Source: Nitrospirota bacterium
GTDB lineage: Bacteria > Nitrospirota > UBA9217
Length of the DNA stretch: 51,333 nucleotides
Reading direction: 5' to 3'
Assembly: GCA_029858565.1 (NCBI GenBank)
Contig: JAOUEV010000020.1
Location: 1-51,333 of the forward strand
Part shown: in pieces, positions 40,868 to 48,862 of the stretch
Layout of the letters: each line of letters opens with the position of its first letter
How positions within the stretch are numbered: position 1 is the stretch's first letter
The notes under the pieces: generated by a model
Seen by the model: only the letters and a program-made list of their open reading frames with translations
Database searches by the model: none
Told to the model about the DNA's origin: nothing
Program-made: the position numbers and the translations under genes

Positions 40868-43213
40868 TTATTCCACTGCTTTGATTACGACCTCCCGCAC
40901 CGAGGACCTTCCGAGATCGTCAACTGCCCGCAGGGACACTTTCCCGGTTCGCGGCGTCCAGAACAGCATTTTCCCGCTCATCGATTCCCCAAGATAGGTC
41001 TCGTTCGCGAACCAATGGATCTTCCGCGTATCAGCATCGGTTACCGCGCTCAGGGGCAGACGCTCCTCTGCAATCTTTTCAAGGCGAAGACTGTACACGA
41101 GCCCCTCTCGCGGTGAAGTTATCCTCGGCCCCGCGCCTCGCGCTGCCGTGTCCTCTATCTTGCAGCCCGGTTCGTAGGGCGGAGGTATTTTGCGCGGAAT
41201 CCCCGCCTGTCGGAATATGGCGTGAAGGTCCGACGGCCAGAACTCATAAACAGCAGGTTTCGTTCCCGGCGCGTTATCCGCGCAAGACCGGAGGCCGGTC
41301 CTGCTGTTTACGAAAATCCTGCGGTGGACATCACACTTGGAAATCGGCGATTTTCCCGGAATGAACCAGGTGCCGACCCGGTGATCGCAGTCCGTTCCCG
41401 GGAGCCCGCCGGACAGGGCGCAAACCTCGACTTTTGTCAGGTTCAGTTCTGCAAGATTGCTGCTTCGCGATTTGCGCATCTCCGGGTCCTGCGATTTGAG
41501 CGAATCAATGATCTCGAAAAAGAGCGGCGCAGCAGCGTCGCGGCCCACAAATACCGGATTGCCCTCTCCGTCGAAATTCCCGATCCAGACCGCGATCACA
41601 TAAGGGCCGGCGATCCCGATCGACCAGGCATCGCGAAATCCGAAGGACGTGCCTGTTTTCCAGGAAACAGGAAAGGCATTGCGCACCCAGTCCGATCGAT
41701 ACCCATGGTCGGGCGCGGGATTGGCTGCGAGCATGTCGAGCACCAGAAAAGCCGCTTCCTTGCTGAGCAGAGACATTGTCTCGCCATCATTCTGTCCTGT
41801 ATGGAACTTGAGCGGTTTCAGCGTGCCGTCGTTCACCAGCATGGCATAGAGCTGCACCAGCTCCTCCATGGTCACTTCCGCGCTGCCCAGTGCCAGGGAC
41901 ATGCCGTAGAAAGCCTCGTCCTTCATGCGCGTGATCCCGGCTTTCAGAAGAAACCCGTGCAGCCCCGGAGAAGCAAGTTTCGATGCGATCTCCACCGCGG
42001 GCACGTTCCTGCTTTTGACCAACGCGTCCCGGGCTTTTACGGGTCCCAGGAACTCATTGTCGAAGTTCTCGGGATTATACGCTCCGAAGCTCATGGGAGC
42101 GTCCTTAAGCATGGTGAGCGGATGGATGATCCCCTGGTCAAGGCCCATTCCGTAAATGAACGGCTTGAGCGCCGAACCGGGCGAGCGCTTGGCCCGGGCC
42201 CCGTTCACCTGCCCGTCGATCGACTGATCAAAGAAATTCGCTGACCCGACCAGAGCCCTGACCTCAAGGGTCCTCGCATCAACGAGCATGGCGACCGCGT
42301 TCCTGATCCCCCGCTGTTTGTTCGCCTCAACATAGCTCCGCACATGCCGCTCGAACAGCGTCTGGAGCTTGAGATCGACCGTGGTATTGATCACCGGATC
42401 AAAAGGATCGAGTTCGCGCACCTCGTTCACGAAGTGCGGAGCCCGGAAAGGCAGATCACCGGGCCGTTTGAGCGAGACAGGCTGGTTTACCAATGCCTTC
42501 TGATCCTCGTCCTTTGGGTATTTTGCAGCCCACTTGGCAAAGAGCACTTTCCGCGCCTGATCAAGATCCGGACGCGGGCTGATGCCATTATCTCCCAGAC
42601 GAACCATCCTGCGCGCCGGGCTCTGCGGAATGACACTCAGGGTGATCGCGTCTGCGAGCGTCAGCTTGTCCGCGTTCTTGTGGAAGTATACGAGACTTGC
42701 TGCACCCGCGCCCTCGATATTGAGGCCATAAGGGGCAAAATTGAGATAGGCTTCCAGTATTTCGTTCTTCGAGTAGAGCAGTTCGAGCCAGAGAGCGGCA
42801 AGTATCTGCGTGGTCTTTCCCGAGATGGTGCGGGAGTTGATATCGTACTTGATCCGCGCCAGTTGCATGGTGATCGTGGATCCGCCGATCTTCCGGTCAC
42901 GCTTTACATAGGTGTGCCAGATGGCGCGAACGAGCGATGATGGGCTCACGCCTGGATGGAACCGGAACCATTTGTCCTCATGGAGCAGCGTGGTCCTGGC
43001 CAGGACCGGCGAAATGGATGTGAGCGGGAGCCAGAGCCGATACTTGTCATCGCGCGACAGGGTCAGTCGAAGAAGCTTGCCGTTCCGATCATAGATCGCC
43101 TGGGAGAAGCTTACGTCGGATTTGAGGGAGGGGGAAAGCAGGCGGAAAAGCACGAGGGTGATTAAGGTTATGGCAGCGAAGCGAACAATATGTTTTCTAT
43201 TCTTCAATAACAT
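40868..43213 (-). CDS. pbpC: Penicillin-binding protein 1C
   Basis: A 781-residue bifunctional PBP: one N-terminal membrane helix, a GT51 glycosyltransferase domain (LHEDKWFRFHPGVSP, GGSTITMQLAR, EAYLNFAPYG), a transpeptidase domain (RSPGSALKPF active Ser, KSRN, WKTGTSFGFRDAW) and the PBP1C-specific C-terminal domain. It lacks the alpha-2-macroglobulin gene that often accompanies pbpC. The start is near the boundary of the cassette region: the first palindrome (43327) lies 113 bp upstream. Confidence 0.95.
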   Translation of the reverse strand: MLLKNRKHIVRFAAITLITLVLFRLLSPSLKSDVSFSQAIYDRNGKLLRLTLSRDDKYRLWLPLTSISPVLARTTLLHEDKWFRFHPGVSPSSLVRAIWHTYVKRDRKIGGSTITMQLARIKYDINSRTISGKTTQILAALWLELLYSKNEILEAYLNFAPYGLNIEGAGAASLVYFHKNADKLTLADAITLSVIPQSPARRMVRLGDNGISPRPDLDQARKVLFAKWAAKYPKDEDQKALVNQPVSLKRPGDLPFRAPHFVNEVRELDPFDPVINTTVDLKLQTLFERHVRSYVEANKQRGIRNAVAMLVDARTLEVRALVGSANFFDQSIDGQVNGARAKRSPGSALKPFIYGMGLDQGIIHPLTMLKDAPMSFGAYNPENFDNEFLGPVKARDALVKSRNVPAVEIASKLASPGLHGFLLKAGITRMKDEAFYGMSLALGSAEVTMEELVQLYAMLVNDGTLKPLKFHTGQNDGETMSLLSKEAAFLVLDMLAANPAPDHGYRSDWVRNAFPVSWKTGTSFGFRDAWSIGIAGPYVIAVWIGNFDGEGNPVFVGRDAAAPLFFEIIDSLKSQDPEMRKSRSSNLAELNLTKVEVCALSGGLPGTDCDHRVGTWFIPGKSPISKCDVHRRIFVNSRTGLRSCADNAPGTKPAVYEFWPSDLHAIFRQAGIPRKIPPPYEPGCKIEDTAARGAGPRITSPREGLVYSLRLEKIAEERLPLSAVTDADTRKIHWFANETYLGESMSGKMLFWTPRTGKVSLRAVDDLGRSSVREVVIKAVE

Positions 43214-43326
43214 GCTCAGTATCGAGAACTTCTCGAAGTGCCTATCAATACGAAATCAGCGTTACACCTACTAACCTGCAGTTTCCGTCTGGTGAAACAA
43301 TAAACAATTACGGAACGAAACTGACA

Positions 43327-43384
43327 TATGAACGACGCGGGTCCCGCGCCGCCTTCTGGCGCGTCGCGGTGTGCCTCGTTAGAA
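43327..43384 (-). repeat. attC-like site A, last cassette
   Basis: 58 bp. On the minus strand R'' is TTCTAAC and R' is GTTCATA, with an inner CGCGCC/GGCGCG stem. It begins directly at the stop of the 43385 gene and marks the border with the chromosomal pbpC. Confidence 0.7.
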
Positions 43385-44032
43385 TCAGTTATGTTCTGGG
43401 TCAAGCAGAACTGAAAGAAAATTCACTTCATCTCTGGAACTGACGTCAAACTGTTGAATTCTTTTCTCGTGATAACCTCTTGCAGAAACGGCAATATCAA
43501 CGTTCTTGATCTGTCTTTCTGGATCTGGAAATGTAAAATCTGCTGTTCCAACCCAGGTAGTCTTTTGTTTCTTATCTCGCACAGTCACCAGTGCACCTTT
43601 TATCGGCTTCTTGCGATCTGTATTGTCATGCACTATTACATTGATCCGGCATTCAGAATCCTTTAATTTCCCACCTAATAAAACGCCGAGAAACTCCACG
43701 CCACCAACGCGTTTATCTTTGAGTATGTCCAGTACCAGATCGCCATATTGCGGATCGTCAAGAATAATGTTTGTTTCAAATTGCCACGAAGAACCAGGTT
43801 GGTTTGCGCGATATGGATCAACAAAGTGCAGCATGGGAATCTCACCGGAAACTTGAGTGCAGTTCTTCAGCGATTCATGAAGCCATTGTTCCTTTGGTAA
43901 TTGATCTTTAGCTAAAGCAACTAGCCAGGTCGGATCATACGGTTGCCATGATTTCTTTTTTATCTGGTTTTGCAACCACACGATTGGATACGTTAAGTAA
44001 AGTTTGATTTTTACCAAGAGAGGTATCTTCAT
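43385..44032 (-). CDS. Cassette protein of unknown function
   Basis: A 215-residue protein that I do not recognise. The first 30 residues (IPLLVKIKLYLTYPIVWLQN) could be a membrane anchor. The remainder is soluble, with beta-strand-like stretches (GALVTVRDKKQKTTWVGTAD, IKNVDIAVSARGYHEKRIQQ) that recall small immunoglobulin-like or carboxypeptidase-regulatory domains. It starts 16 bp after the core of site B and its stop touches site A, the compact layout of a cassette gene. No promoter was seen. Confidence 0.75.
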   Translation of the reverse strand: MKIPLLVKIKLYLTYPIVWLQNQIKKKSWQPYDPTWLVALAKDQLPKEQWLHESLKNCTQVSGEIPMLHFVDPYRANQPGSSWQFETNIILDDPQYGDLVLDILKDKRVGGVEFLGVLLGGKLKDSECRINVIVHDNTDRKKPIKGALVTVRDKKQKTTWVGTADFTFPDPERQIKNVDIAVSARGYHEKRIQQFDVSSRDEVNFLSVLLDPEHN

Positions 44033-44047
44033 AGGAATCTTTATCCG

Positions 44048-44106
44048 GACTAACGACGCCGGTCACGCGCCGCCTTTAGCGCGTCGCTCTGTACCGGCTG
44101 GTTTTT
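44048..44106 (-). repeat. attC-like site B
   Basis: 59 bp. R' is GTTAGTC. Outer stem GCCGGT/ACCGGC and inner stem ACGCGC/GCGCGT fold around a TAAAGGCG loop, with unpaired bases on one side as in folded attC sites. Confidence 0.75.
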
Positions 44107-44119
44107 TTTGACTGTTTTG

Positions 44120-44596
44120 CTATTTGCTCCAAGTAATTTCGACGGGATCTTTCAGCTTTAATATCGCATCCAATTTTCTGATCAATTCTGCAGGTGGTTT
44201 TTCTTCCTTTTTGAACAGTTCAAACGTCATGCTGTTAAAATAGAAGTCGTTGTCGTCCATTCCGTTTTGAAGGAACTTCTTTCGCAGATAATTTATCTCA
44301 TCGTTTGTTAGTGTGCCTAATTCAGCATTGTTTTCTTTGTCCTTGACTCTATAATCGCCGGCCGGTAGATCGATGAATTTATCTAGCTTCTTCTTTGCGC
44401 CTTTTCTCTCACTGACTCCAGAGAAGAACTGATATGCGAGTTCCGCTAGCAAAGATAAGAGAAACAGGGGAACAGCAACCCAATCCAAAAGTCCGCTGAG
44501 TGCAGTGCTGAAAATTCCGCCTAAAAAAATCGCAATCAAGGAGCCAAAGGATACTCGCGATACAATCCTGAGTGTTTTGAGTGTTTTTGGTGTCAT
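44120..44596 (-). CDS. Cassette membrane protein of unknown function
   Basis: About 158 residues from the ATG at 44596 (GTG at 44608 is possible). Two N-terminal helices (VSFGSLIAIFLGGIFSTALSG, DWVAVPLFLLSLLAELAYQF) are followed by a charged cytoplasmic part (KDKENNAELGTLTNDEINYL, PPAELIRKLDAILKL). Family not recognised. It lies between sites C and B. Confidence 0.75.
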   Translation of the reverse strand: MTPKTLKTLRIVSRVSFGSLIAIFLGGIFSTALSGLLDWVAVPLFLLSLLAELAYQFFSGVSERKGAKKKLDKFIDLPAGDYRVKDKENNAELGTLTNDEINYLRKKFLQNGMDDNDFYFNSMTFELFKKEEKPPAELIRKLDAILKLKDPVEITWSK

Positions 44597-44630
44597 AAGG
44601 CTAAGCACCGTGAATATGTATCAACTTTAA

Positions 44631-44687
44631 AAATAACGCCCGTGTCACGCACTGCCTTGGGACGCGTCGCTGTGGACGCGGTTATTA
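44631..44687 (-). repeat. attC-like site C
   Basis: 57 bp. R' is GTTATTT, identical to sites D and F, and R'' is TAATAAC. Outer CCGCGTC/GACACGG-type stem with a mismatch and inner ACGC/GCGT. Confidence 0.7.
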
Positions 44688-44812
44688 GGTGGCAGTTTCT
44701 TTTTAACAGGGCACATAACGACCACTTGTGTGCCCTGGGTCCTTTGACGAATTTCAATTATCATTGCAAGTCTGGTGGGTTTCGCGCCGATCTACCCGAC
44801 CTGCAACTATTC

Positions 44813-45403
44813 TCATTCGCTGGACGGTACAAAGGCGTTTGTTCTATCAAGCGTGATGGAGTGATATGCTTTCCCTTTATTAAAAATTTCTGTTCCAACT
44901 AGCCAGCCTGTTTTTCTTTCATAATACATTCTCTCAAACAATTCTTTTCCATGTGTAATATCAACTATCCAAACATCCCAGGTCTTCCACCTTCCTTTCT
45001 TTATTACTCTTCCTTTAAATTCGTCATGAAAGATATAAGTATATACATGCTCTATATGCTTCCCTTTAGTCCAGAATATTTCAGGCAACCATAATTCGGT
45101 CAATACCTTTTCTGAGCTATCAAAGTGCTTATGCGGGCCCGGAAACGACATCACGCCTAACTCAAGAACTGATGTAACGTATCCGTTTGTATCAACCAAT
45201 AAAGTATAATCATTAATTTCAGTGCTTTTCTCAGATGCATGCCCGAAATTAATAATATTTTTTATCAAAATCCAACCGCTTTTTTTGTCTTCATGTATCT
45301 CAAATGAATAAACACCTGATCGATCATCAGGAGAATATTTAAAAAACAGATCATCCTTAAAGGGCAAAGTACTCTCTTGACTGGAAAAGGAATTAATCCT
45401 CAT
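44813..45403 (-). CDS. Cassette protein of unknown function, signal peptide interrupted by a stop
   Basis: About 196 residues from the ATG at 45403. Upstream in the same frame the sequence reads MKK, TAA (45439-45437), then IIIFCVCCVFL and into the ATG, so the original start is probably the ATG at 45448 and the signal or membrane segment now carries a nonsense codon at position 4. The body is soluble with many aromatic residues (SGVYSFEIHEDKKSGWILIK, YTYIFHDEFKGRVIKKGRWK). No family recognised. Either a pseudogene, or a product that now starts inside and stays in the cytoplasm. Confidence 0.65.
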   Translation of the reverse strand: MRINSFSSQESTLPFKDDLFFKYSPDDRSGVYSFEIHEDKKSGWILIKNIINFGHASEKSTEINDYTLLVDTNGYVTSVLELGVMSFPGPHKHFDSSEKVLTELWLPEIFWTKGKHIEHVYTYIFHDEFKGRVIKKGRWKTWDVWIVDITHGKELFERMYYERKTGWLVGTEIFNKGKAYHSITLDRTNAFVPSSE

Positions 45404-45592
45404 CAAGAAAACACAGCAGACACAAAAGATAATTATTTATTTCTTCATATTCTTAACGATTTTAGCAAGAATGGTGCCTGTAAGTCTTCTAGCTATACCT
45501 ATTTCGCTTGAATTAGTCGTTGTAATCTGCAATCCGTACTGCCTTCATTGAATCTCTACTTCAGGAAGTATTAACCGATTGCGACGGATACG

Positions 45593-45621
45593 AGTATATC
45601 AGAAGTGTGCAGTCCGATAAA
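45593..45621 (-). promoter_or_regulatory. Candidate cassette-borne promoter
   Basis: On the minus strand TTTATC (45621-45616) and TATACT (45598-45593) with 17 bp between, in the 260-bp stretch before the 45403 gene. This stretch is long for a cassette leader and holds an 11-codon frame starting MKAVRIADYND but no real gene. Confidence 0.35.
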
Positions 45622-45711
45622 GTTAAAATATATCTAAAAAACGATAATGCTTTGACACCTACAAGTGTGCAATGAGCGACGAGTCTATTAAATAACAAAT
45701 TACGGCTGAAA

Positions 45712-45769
45712 TATGAAGCGGGGGGTCACACGACGACATAAGGCGCGATGCTGTGGACCACGGATTATT
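45712..45769 (-). repeat. attC-like site G, altered core
   Basis: 58 bp. The R' position reads CTTCATA where site A has GTTCATA, and R'' is AATAATC. The stem GGTCACA/TGTGGACC and length match the other sites. The stop of the 45765 gene lies inside R''. The lost G of the G|TT cut site suggests an inactive site. Confidence 0.55.
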
Positions 45770-46649
45770 TAAAGAGTTTCTTTTGGAGGGGTTCTTCGTG
45801 GCGATGAACTTTAAGAATGGCGTATTCAGTTTTAAGGGAATTATTCTCGATACGCTGAATGCGTTCAAGATCCACGATAAGGACGTCACCCTTACCAAAA
45901 CGCCTACCCGCATTGACATCGGCAATGAAATTATCATCAAGCAGGGAAACATTGAAGGAATGATTGCCGTCACTGACACGCCATTTGTTTCCGTCTTTAA
46001 ATACAACAGATTCAATAAGGAGCATTGCATTCGGGATAATGGATGGTGTGGACACCTCACGAACCACCGCGCTTACGATAACAGACGAATCTACCTTCAC
46101 AAGAGGAATAGGAATATCGCCAAGCTCCGTCTGGAAAGTAACATTGCTGTCAGGCAAAAGCGCACGCGCAGCTTTAACTTGATTCAGCGCGACAGACACT
46201 TCATCAACTGAGGGAGGCTCGTAACCGATCATCTTTGTCGGAGTGGATTCATACAAAGGCTTCAGTTCGTTAATGACGGATTCAATGCCGTCTCTGTCTG
46301 AATCGTACTTTTCAAGCAACTTGTGTTTTCCCTTTACGAGGAGTGCGCCGAGCCACTTCTTCCAGTCGGGATTCTTTATTAGTTCGTCAGGGACGTTGCG
46401 AAGTCCACGGGCGAGAAGGAGTTTCAAAGAAGAATGTTGAACGTCGTTCAGAATGGAGACCGGCTCAAGCGTGGTATCAATGCTGGACAAAAGCGAATGG
46501 TCAACGTAATCGAAAGAATGAACCATTTGCAATGCGCCTTGAAGAATTTTAGCGGCTTCACTTTTGCCTGGTTGATATTGAATGATGAGTGCGATTTCGC
46601 CTTCGATTGATTCAACAGGTAAATCGCGTATAGGTTCATTGATTTTCAT
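45765..46649 (-). CDS. Cassette protein of unknown function
   Basis: A 294-residue protein from the ATG at 46649; a longer frame to 46739 has no support. The N-terminal half is helical (EIALIIQYQPGKSEAAKILQ, SSLKLLLARGLRNVPDELIK) and the C-terminal half beta-rich (NKWRVSDGNHSFNVSLLDDN, KGDVLIVDLERIQRIENNSL), the latter resembling an OB-like ligand-binding half. I do not recognise a family. The layout suggests a sensing or effector protein, but no catalytic motif is visible. Confidence 0.75.
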   Translation of the reverse strand: MKINEPIRDLPVESIEGEIALIIQYQPGKSEAAKILQGALQMVHSFDYVDHSLLSSIDTTLEPVSILNDVQHSSLKLLLARGLRNVPDELIKNPDWKKWLGALLVKGKHKLLEKYDSDRDGIESVINELKPLYESTPTKMIGYEPPSVDEVSVALNQVKAARALLPDSNVTFQTELGDIPIPLVKVDSSVIVSAVVREVSTPSIIPNAMLLIESVVFKDGNKWRVSDGNHSFNVSLLDDNFIADVNAGRRFGKGDVLIVDLERIQRIENNSLKTEYAILKVHRHEEPLQKKLFK

Positions 46650-46703
46650 GGACGCATTGTAGCACAGTTCAAAACATACAGTAAAGCAAATACGGAGACG
46701 GCC

Positions 46704-46861
46704 ATGAACGGTTCGAGCGGCATTGGTTTTGCTGGACACATTACAGTCGTTTTTATCATTCTGAAACTCACGTACTATAGTGGTAGGCTAGGTCTCCGCT
46801 ATGGATCAACGCTATCATCGCTGTAATTGTACTCGGAATTGTATTGCGGGTCAAAATCTAA
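46704..46861 (+). pseudogene. Broken small membrane protein (TMEM185/Tmemb_185A-like)
   Basis: On the plus strand, opposite to the other cassette genes. It starts MNGSSGIGFAGHITVVFIIL and KLT, as in the small bacterial membrane proteins with WSWWWVLSPLW. Then the frame is lost: SPLWINAIIAVIVLGIVL is found in another frame, preceded by two stops (TAG, TAG) where WSWWWVL is expected. The end TAA lies 6 bp before site F. It is a decayed gene between site F and the 46649 gene. Confidence 0.65.
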
Positions 46862-46867
46862 CGTCGA

Positions 46868-46924
46868 AAATAACGGGAGTCCAAATAGCCGGCGAAGCCG
46901 GCTGTTTGGACGACCCTGCTGATC
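46868..46924 (-). repeat. attC-like site F
   Basis: 57 bp. R' is GTTATTT, and R'' is degenerate (GATCAGC). The strongest palindrome of the set: GTCCAAATAGCCGGC pairs with GCCGGCTGTTTGGAC around GAA, then GGG with CCC beyond unpaired bases. Confidence 0.75.
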
Positions 46925-46940
46925 GCAGTGCTATACATTT

Positions 46941-47678
46941 TCAAAACAAATGAATAAATCTGTTCACTATGAATATGGCTACAGTTACCAAGCCAATAAC
47001 AAATATTGCCGATAATGAGAACGCTAGAGCTTTTAAGAGCGCATTTTGCCCTTCACGGTTCTTGGCCAGCGCATTGAGCTTGCGATGGACCTTGTCTTGT
47101 AGTGTTGGGTCAACCTTCTTCCAAACCGAATAGACAAAATAGATCAAATTTCCAATGACTGGCAGGGAATAGCAAAACTGCCGAATCAATCTATCGTCTT
47201 CCTCGGGATTTCTCACGCCGGCCAACAAACCTTCTAGTCTTGCTCTGATTGTGGCAACTTCTGCCGCACTAGCACTTTGGCCCAATTCTTTTAGAGAATC
47301 ATCGATTGAATCAATTTCGCGAATTTTTGACCTCACCTCAGCGAAGTATACCTCTCTCATTCTTTTGAGAAGGAGTATGTTTCCCTCTCGTTCAATTATT
47401 TTCTTTAAATTCTGCAGCTCTTTTTCATAGAGATCTTTTGCATCTTCAACAGTTTTAGCTTCTTCTTCCTTCTCCTTGATTAGAGCGGCGCTCAGAATGC
47501 GTTCGATTTGAAGTTCATTTTTTACTGAAGACGCTTTGCTTGCAAAAAAGCCTGCACCAACCCCAAGTATCCCGGTGGCCAGTGAAAACTGATTTGGGCT
47601 GGTGCCAAGATAGATATAAGCAACGTACATCCCGACTAGACAAATGAGGCTGAGGAAGGCAAATATGCTAGCTTTCAA
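46941..47678 (-). CDS. Cassette membrane protein with coiled coil
   Basis: A 245-residue protein with TTG start and AAGGTGG upstream. Two N-terminal helices (IFAFLSLICLVGMYVAYIYL, LATGILGVGAGFFASKA), a long coiled coil (residues 55-150, ALIKEKEEEAKTVEDAKDLY and following), and a C-terminal helix pair (LPVIGNLIYFVYSVW, FSLSAIFVIGLVTVAIFIV). No family recognised. Such membrane-plus-coil proteins occur in phage-defence and stress systems, but nothing specific is seen here. Confidence 0.75.
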   Translation of the reverse strand: MKASIFAFLSLICLVGMYVAYIYLGTSPNQFSLATGILGVGAGFFASKASSVKNELQIERILSAALIKEKEEEAKTVEDAKDLYEKELQNLKKIIEREGNILLLKRMREVYFAEVRSKIREIDSIDDSLKELGQSASAAEVATIRARLEGLLAGVRNPEEDDRLIRQFCYSLPVIGNLIYFVYSVWKKVDPTLQDKVHRKLNALAKNREGQNALLKALAFSLSAIFVIGLVTVAIFIVNRFIHLF

Positions 47679-47696
47679 CGAGCACCACCTTTCAAT

Positions 47697-47753
47697 AAAT
47701 AACTCGGCGCTGACGCGCCGCCTTTGGCGCGTCGCCGCTGCGCCAGGTCAGAT
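47697..47753 (-). repeat. attC-like site D
   Basis: 57 bp. R' is GTTATTT and R'' is ATCTGAC. Inner stem GACGCGCC/GGCGCGTC around AAAGGC, outer GGCGC/GCGCC. The best-preserved folding of the group. Confidence 0.8.
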
Positions 47754-47784
47754 CAGTAGTAAATGCGTAGCATCAACTAAACAA

Positions 47785-48765
47785 TTATAGTAATAAATCA
47801 GAAGTCATTCTGTTTGATTGGCCCTCGTCAAGTTTAAAAGCCCACGTGTTACCGCGATATTTATAAGCTAGGATTTGATCATTCTTAACTTCTTCAGTGT
47901 AAGAGAAAAACCGGTTGAAATTTGACTTATCAGTGTCCCAATGCAACGCTGCAAGCAGTGACGCAATAGTTCTATCTTTGTCGCGATAGGGCGCACCATC
48001 TTGTCCTATTCGAGTAAAACGACCGTCAGTTGAATACCATCCGTATGTTGAGATAAACTTATTACCATGCTTCTCTGAACCATACACATCGCCAATTTCG
48101 CATTCATTATAAATTAACATTTTATTTAATACTGGGAATGCATCTCCATCGGTCGGATTTAATCGAGATTTGTAGAAATTAGAGATACGCTCTCTGATGC
48201 GAGATGGATTTGTCGTTAGTTTTCCACCTTGTTTAGACTGAATCTTCCAGGCCATTACATACATGCCGGGACGAGCGCAAAGCTCCTGGTGATGCTCTCG
48301 GTAAAATATCTGTGATTGACGCCATTTAGAACCGAAATCGAAAAAAGATTCTAGCGTGGCATCTACTTCAGTTATTGATAGCGATCCTTTTACTTCTATC
48401 ATAGCTTTTACTGATTCAGGTCTTACAACAACAAAATCATCGTCACGAAATATCGCTGGGACATTTGAGGAATCGAAAACAAGAATATCGCACTGCTTGG
48501 ATACATTGAATGCGCTTTGGTTATGCGGATCAAAGTGCGTTCGACTCTTTGGATTAATATTCTCGGCAGGGAATAGGACAAAGCCGGTACCGACTTCGTA
48601 TTTCTTGGGCAAGAAATCACGTAGAGTGTTCGCAAGGAGACGCTCTTTGTAGCCGCCTAATGACGGATAGTGCGCACTGCCAATTGCTTTCTCCAGCAAA
48701 TCTACTTTTGAAGAGAAACTTTCTCCAATTAATGCAGAATACCCTGTTAGATCAATTTCAGTCAT
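47785..48765 (-). CDS. Cassette protein with DUF6602-like, PD-(D/E)XK-type nuclease fold
   Basis: A 326-residue protein. The order KERLLANTLRDFLPKKYEVG, then TGFVLFP, SKQCDILVFD, VVVRPESVKAMIEVKGSL resembles DUF6602. The CDILVFD...IEVKGS pair has the spacing and residues (Asp, Glu-x-Lys) of PD-(D/E)XK nucleases. The C-terminal 150 residues have no recognised domain. It could act in defence, since DUF6602 proteins occur in cassettes and accessory islands, but activity is not shown. ATG has GAGG upstream at long spacing. Confidence 0.7.
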   Translation of the reverse strand: MTEIDLTGYSALIGESFSSKVDLLEKAIGSAHYPSLGGYKERLLANTLRDFLPKKYEVGTGFVLFPAENINPKSRTHFDPHNQSAFNVSKQCDILVFDSSNVPAIFRDDDFVVVRPESVKAMIEVKGSLSITEVDATLESFFDFGSKWRQSQIFYREHHQELCARPGMYVMAWKIQSKQGGKLTTNPSRIRERISNFYKSRLNPTDGDAFPVLNKMLIYNECEIGDVYGSEKHGNKFISTYGWYSTDGRFTRIGQDGAPYRDKDRTIASLLAALHWDTDKSNFNRFFSYTEEVKNDQILAYKYRGNTWAFKLDEGQSNRMTSDLLL

Positions 48766-48793
48766 TTTGATTATTTACCTCGGCGATGTGCAG

Positions 48794-48850
48794 CACTAAC
48801 ACCGCTGTTTGCGGCGTGCTTGCGCGACCCTCACGGCGGCGTTGTTAGAT
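48794..48850 (-). repeat. attC-like site E
   Basis: 57 bp. R'' is ATCTAAC, a perfect RYYYAAC core. R' is GTTAGTG. CTAACA pairs with TGTTAG at the ends, then CCGC with GCGG and an inner CGTG/CACG hairpin, with unpaired bases between. Confidence 0.85.
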
Positions 48851-48862
48851 AAGTTAAAGTAA

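Noticed and set aside
44709-44735. GGGCACA/TGTGCCC hairpin after the 44813 gene as a terminator
   Set aside because: No T-run follows on the minus strand.
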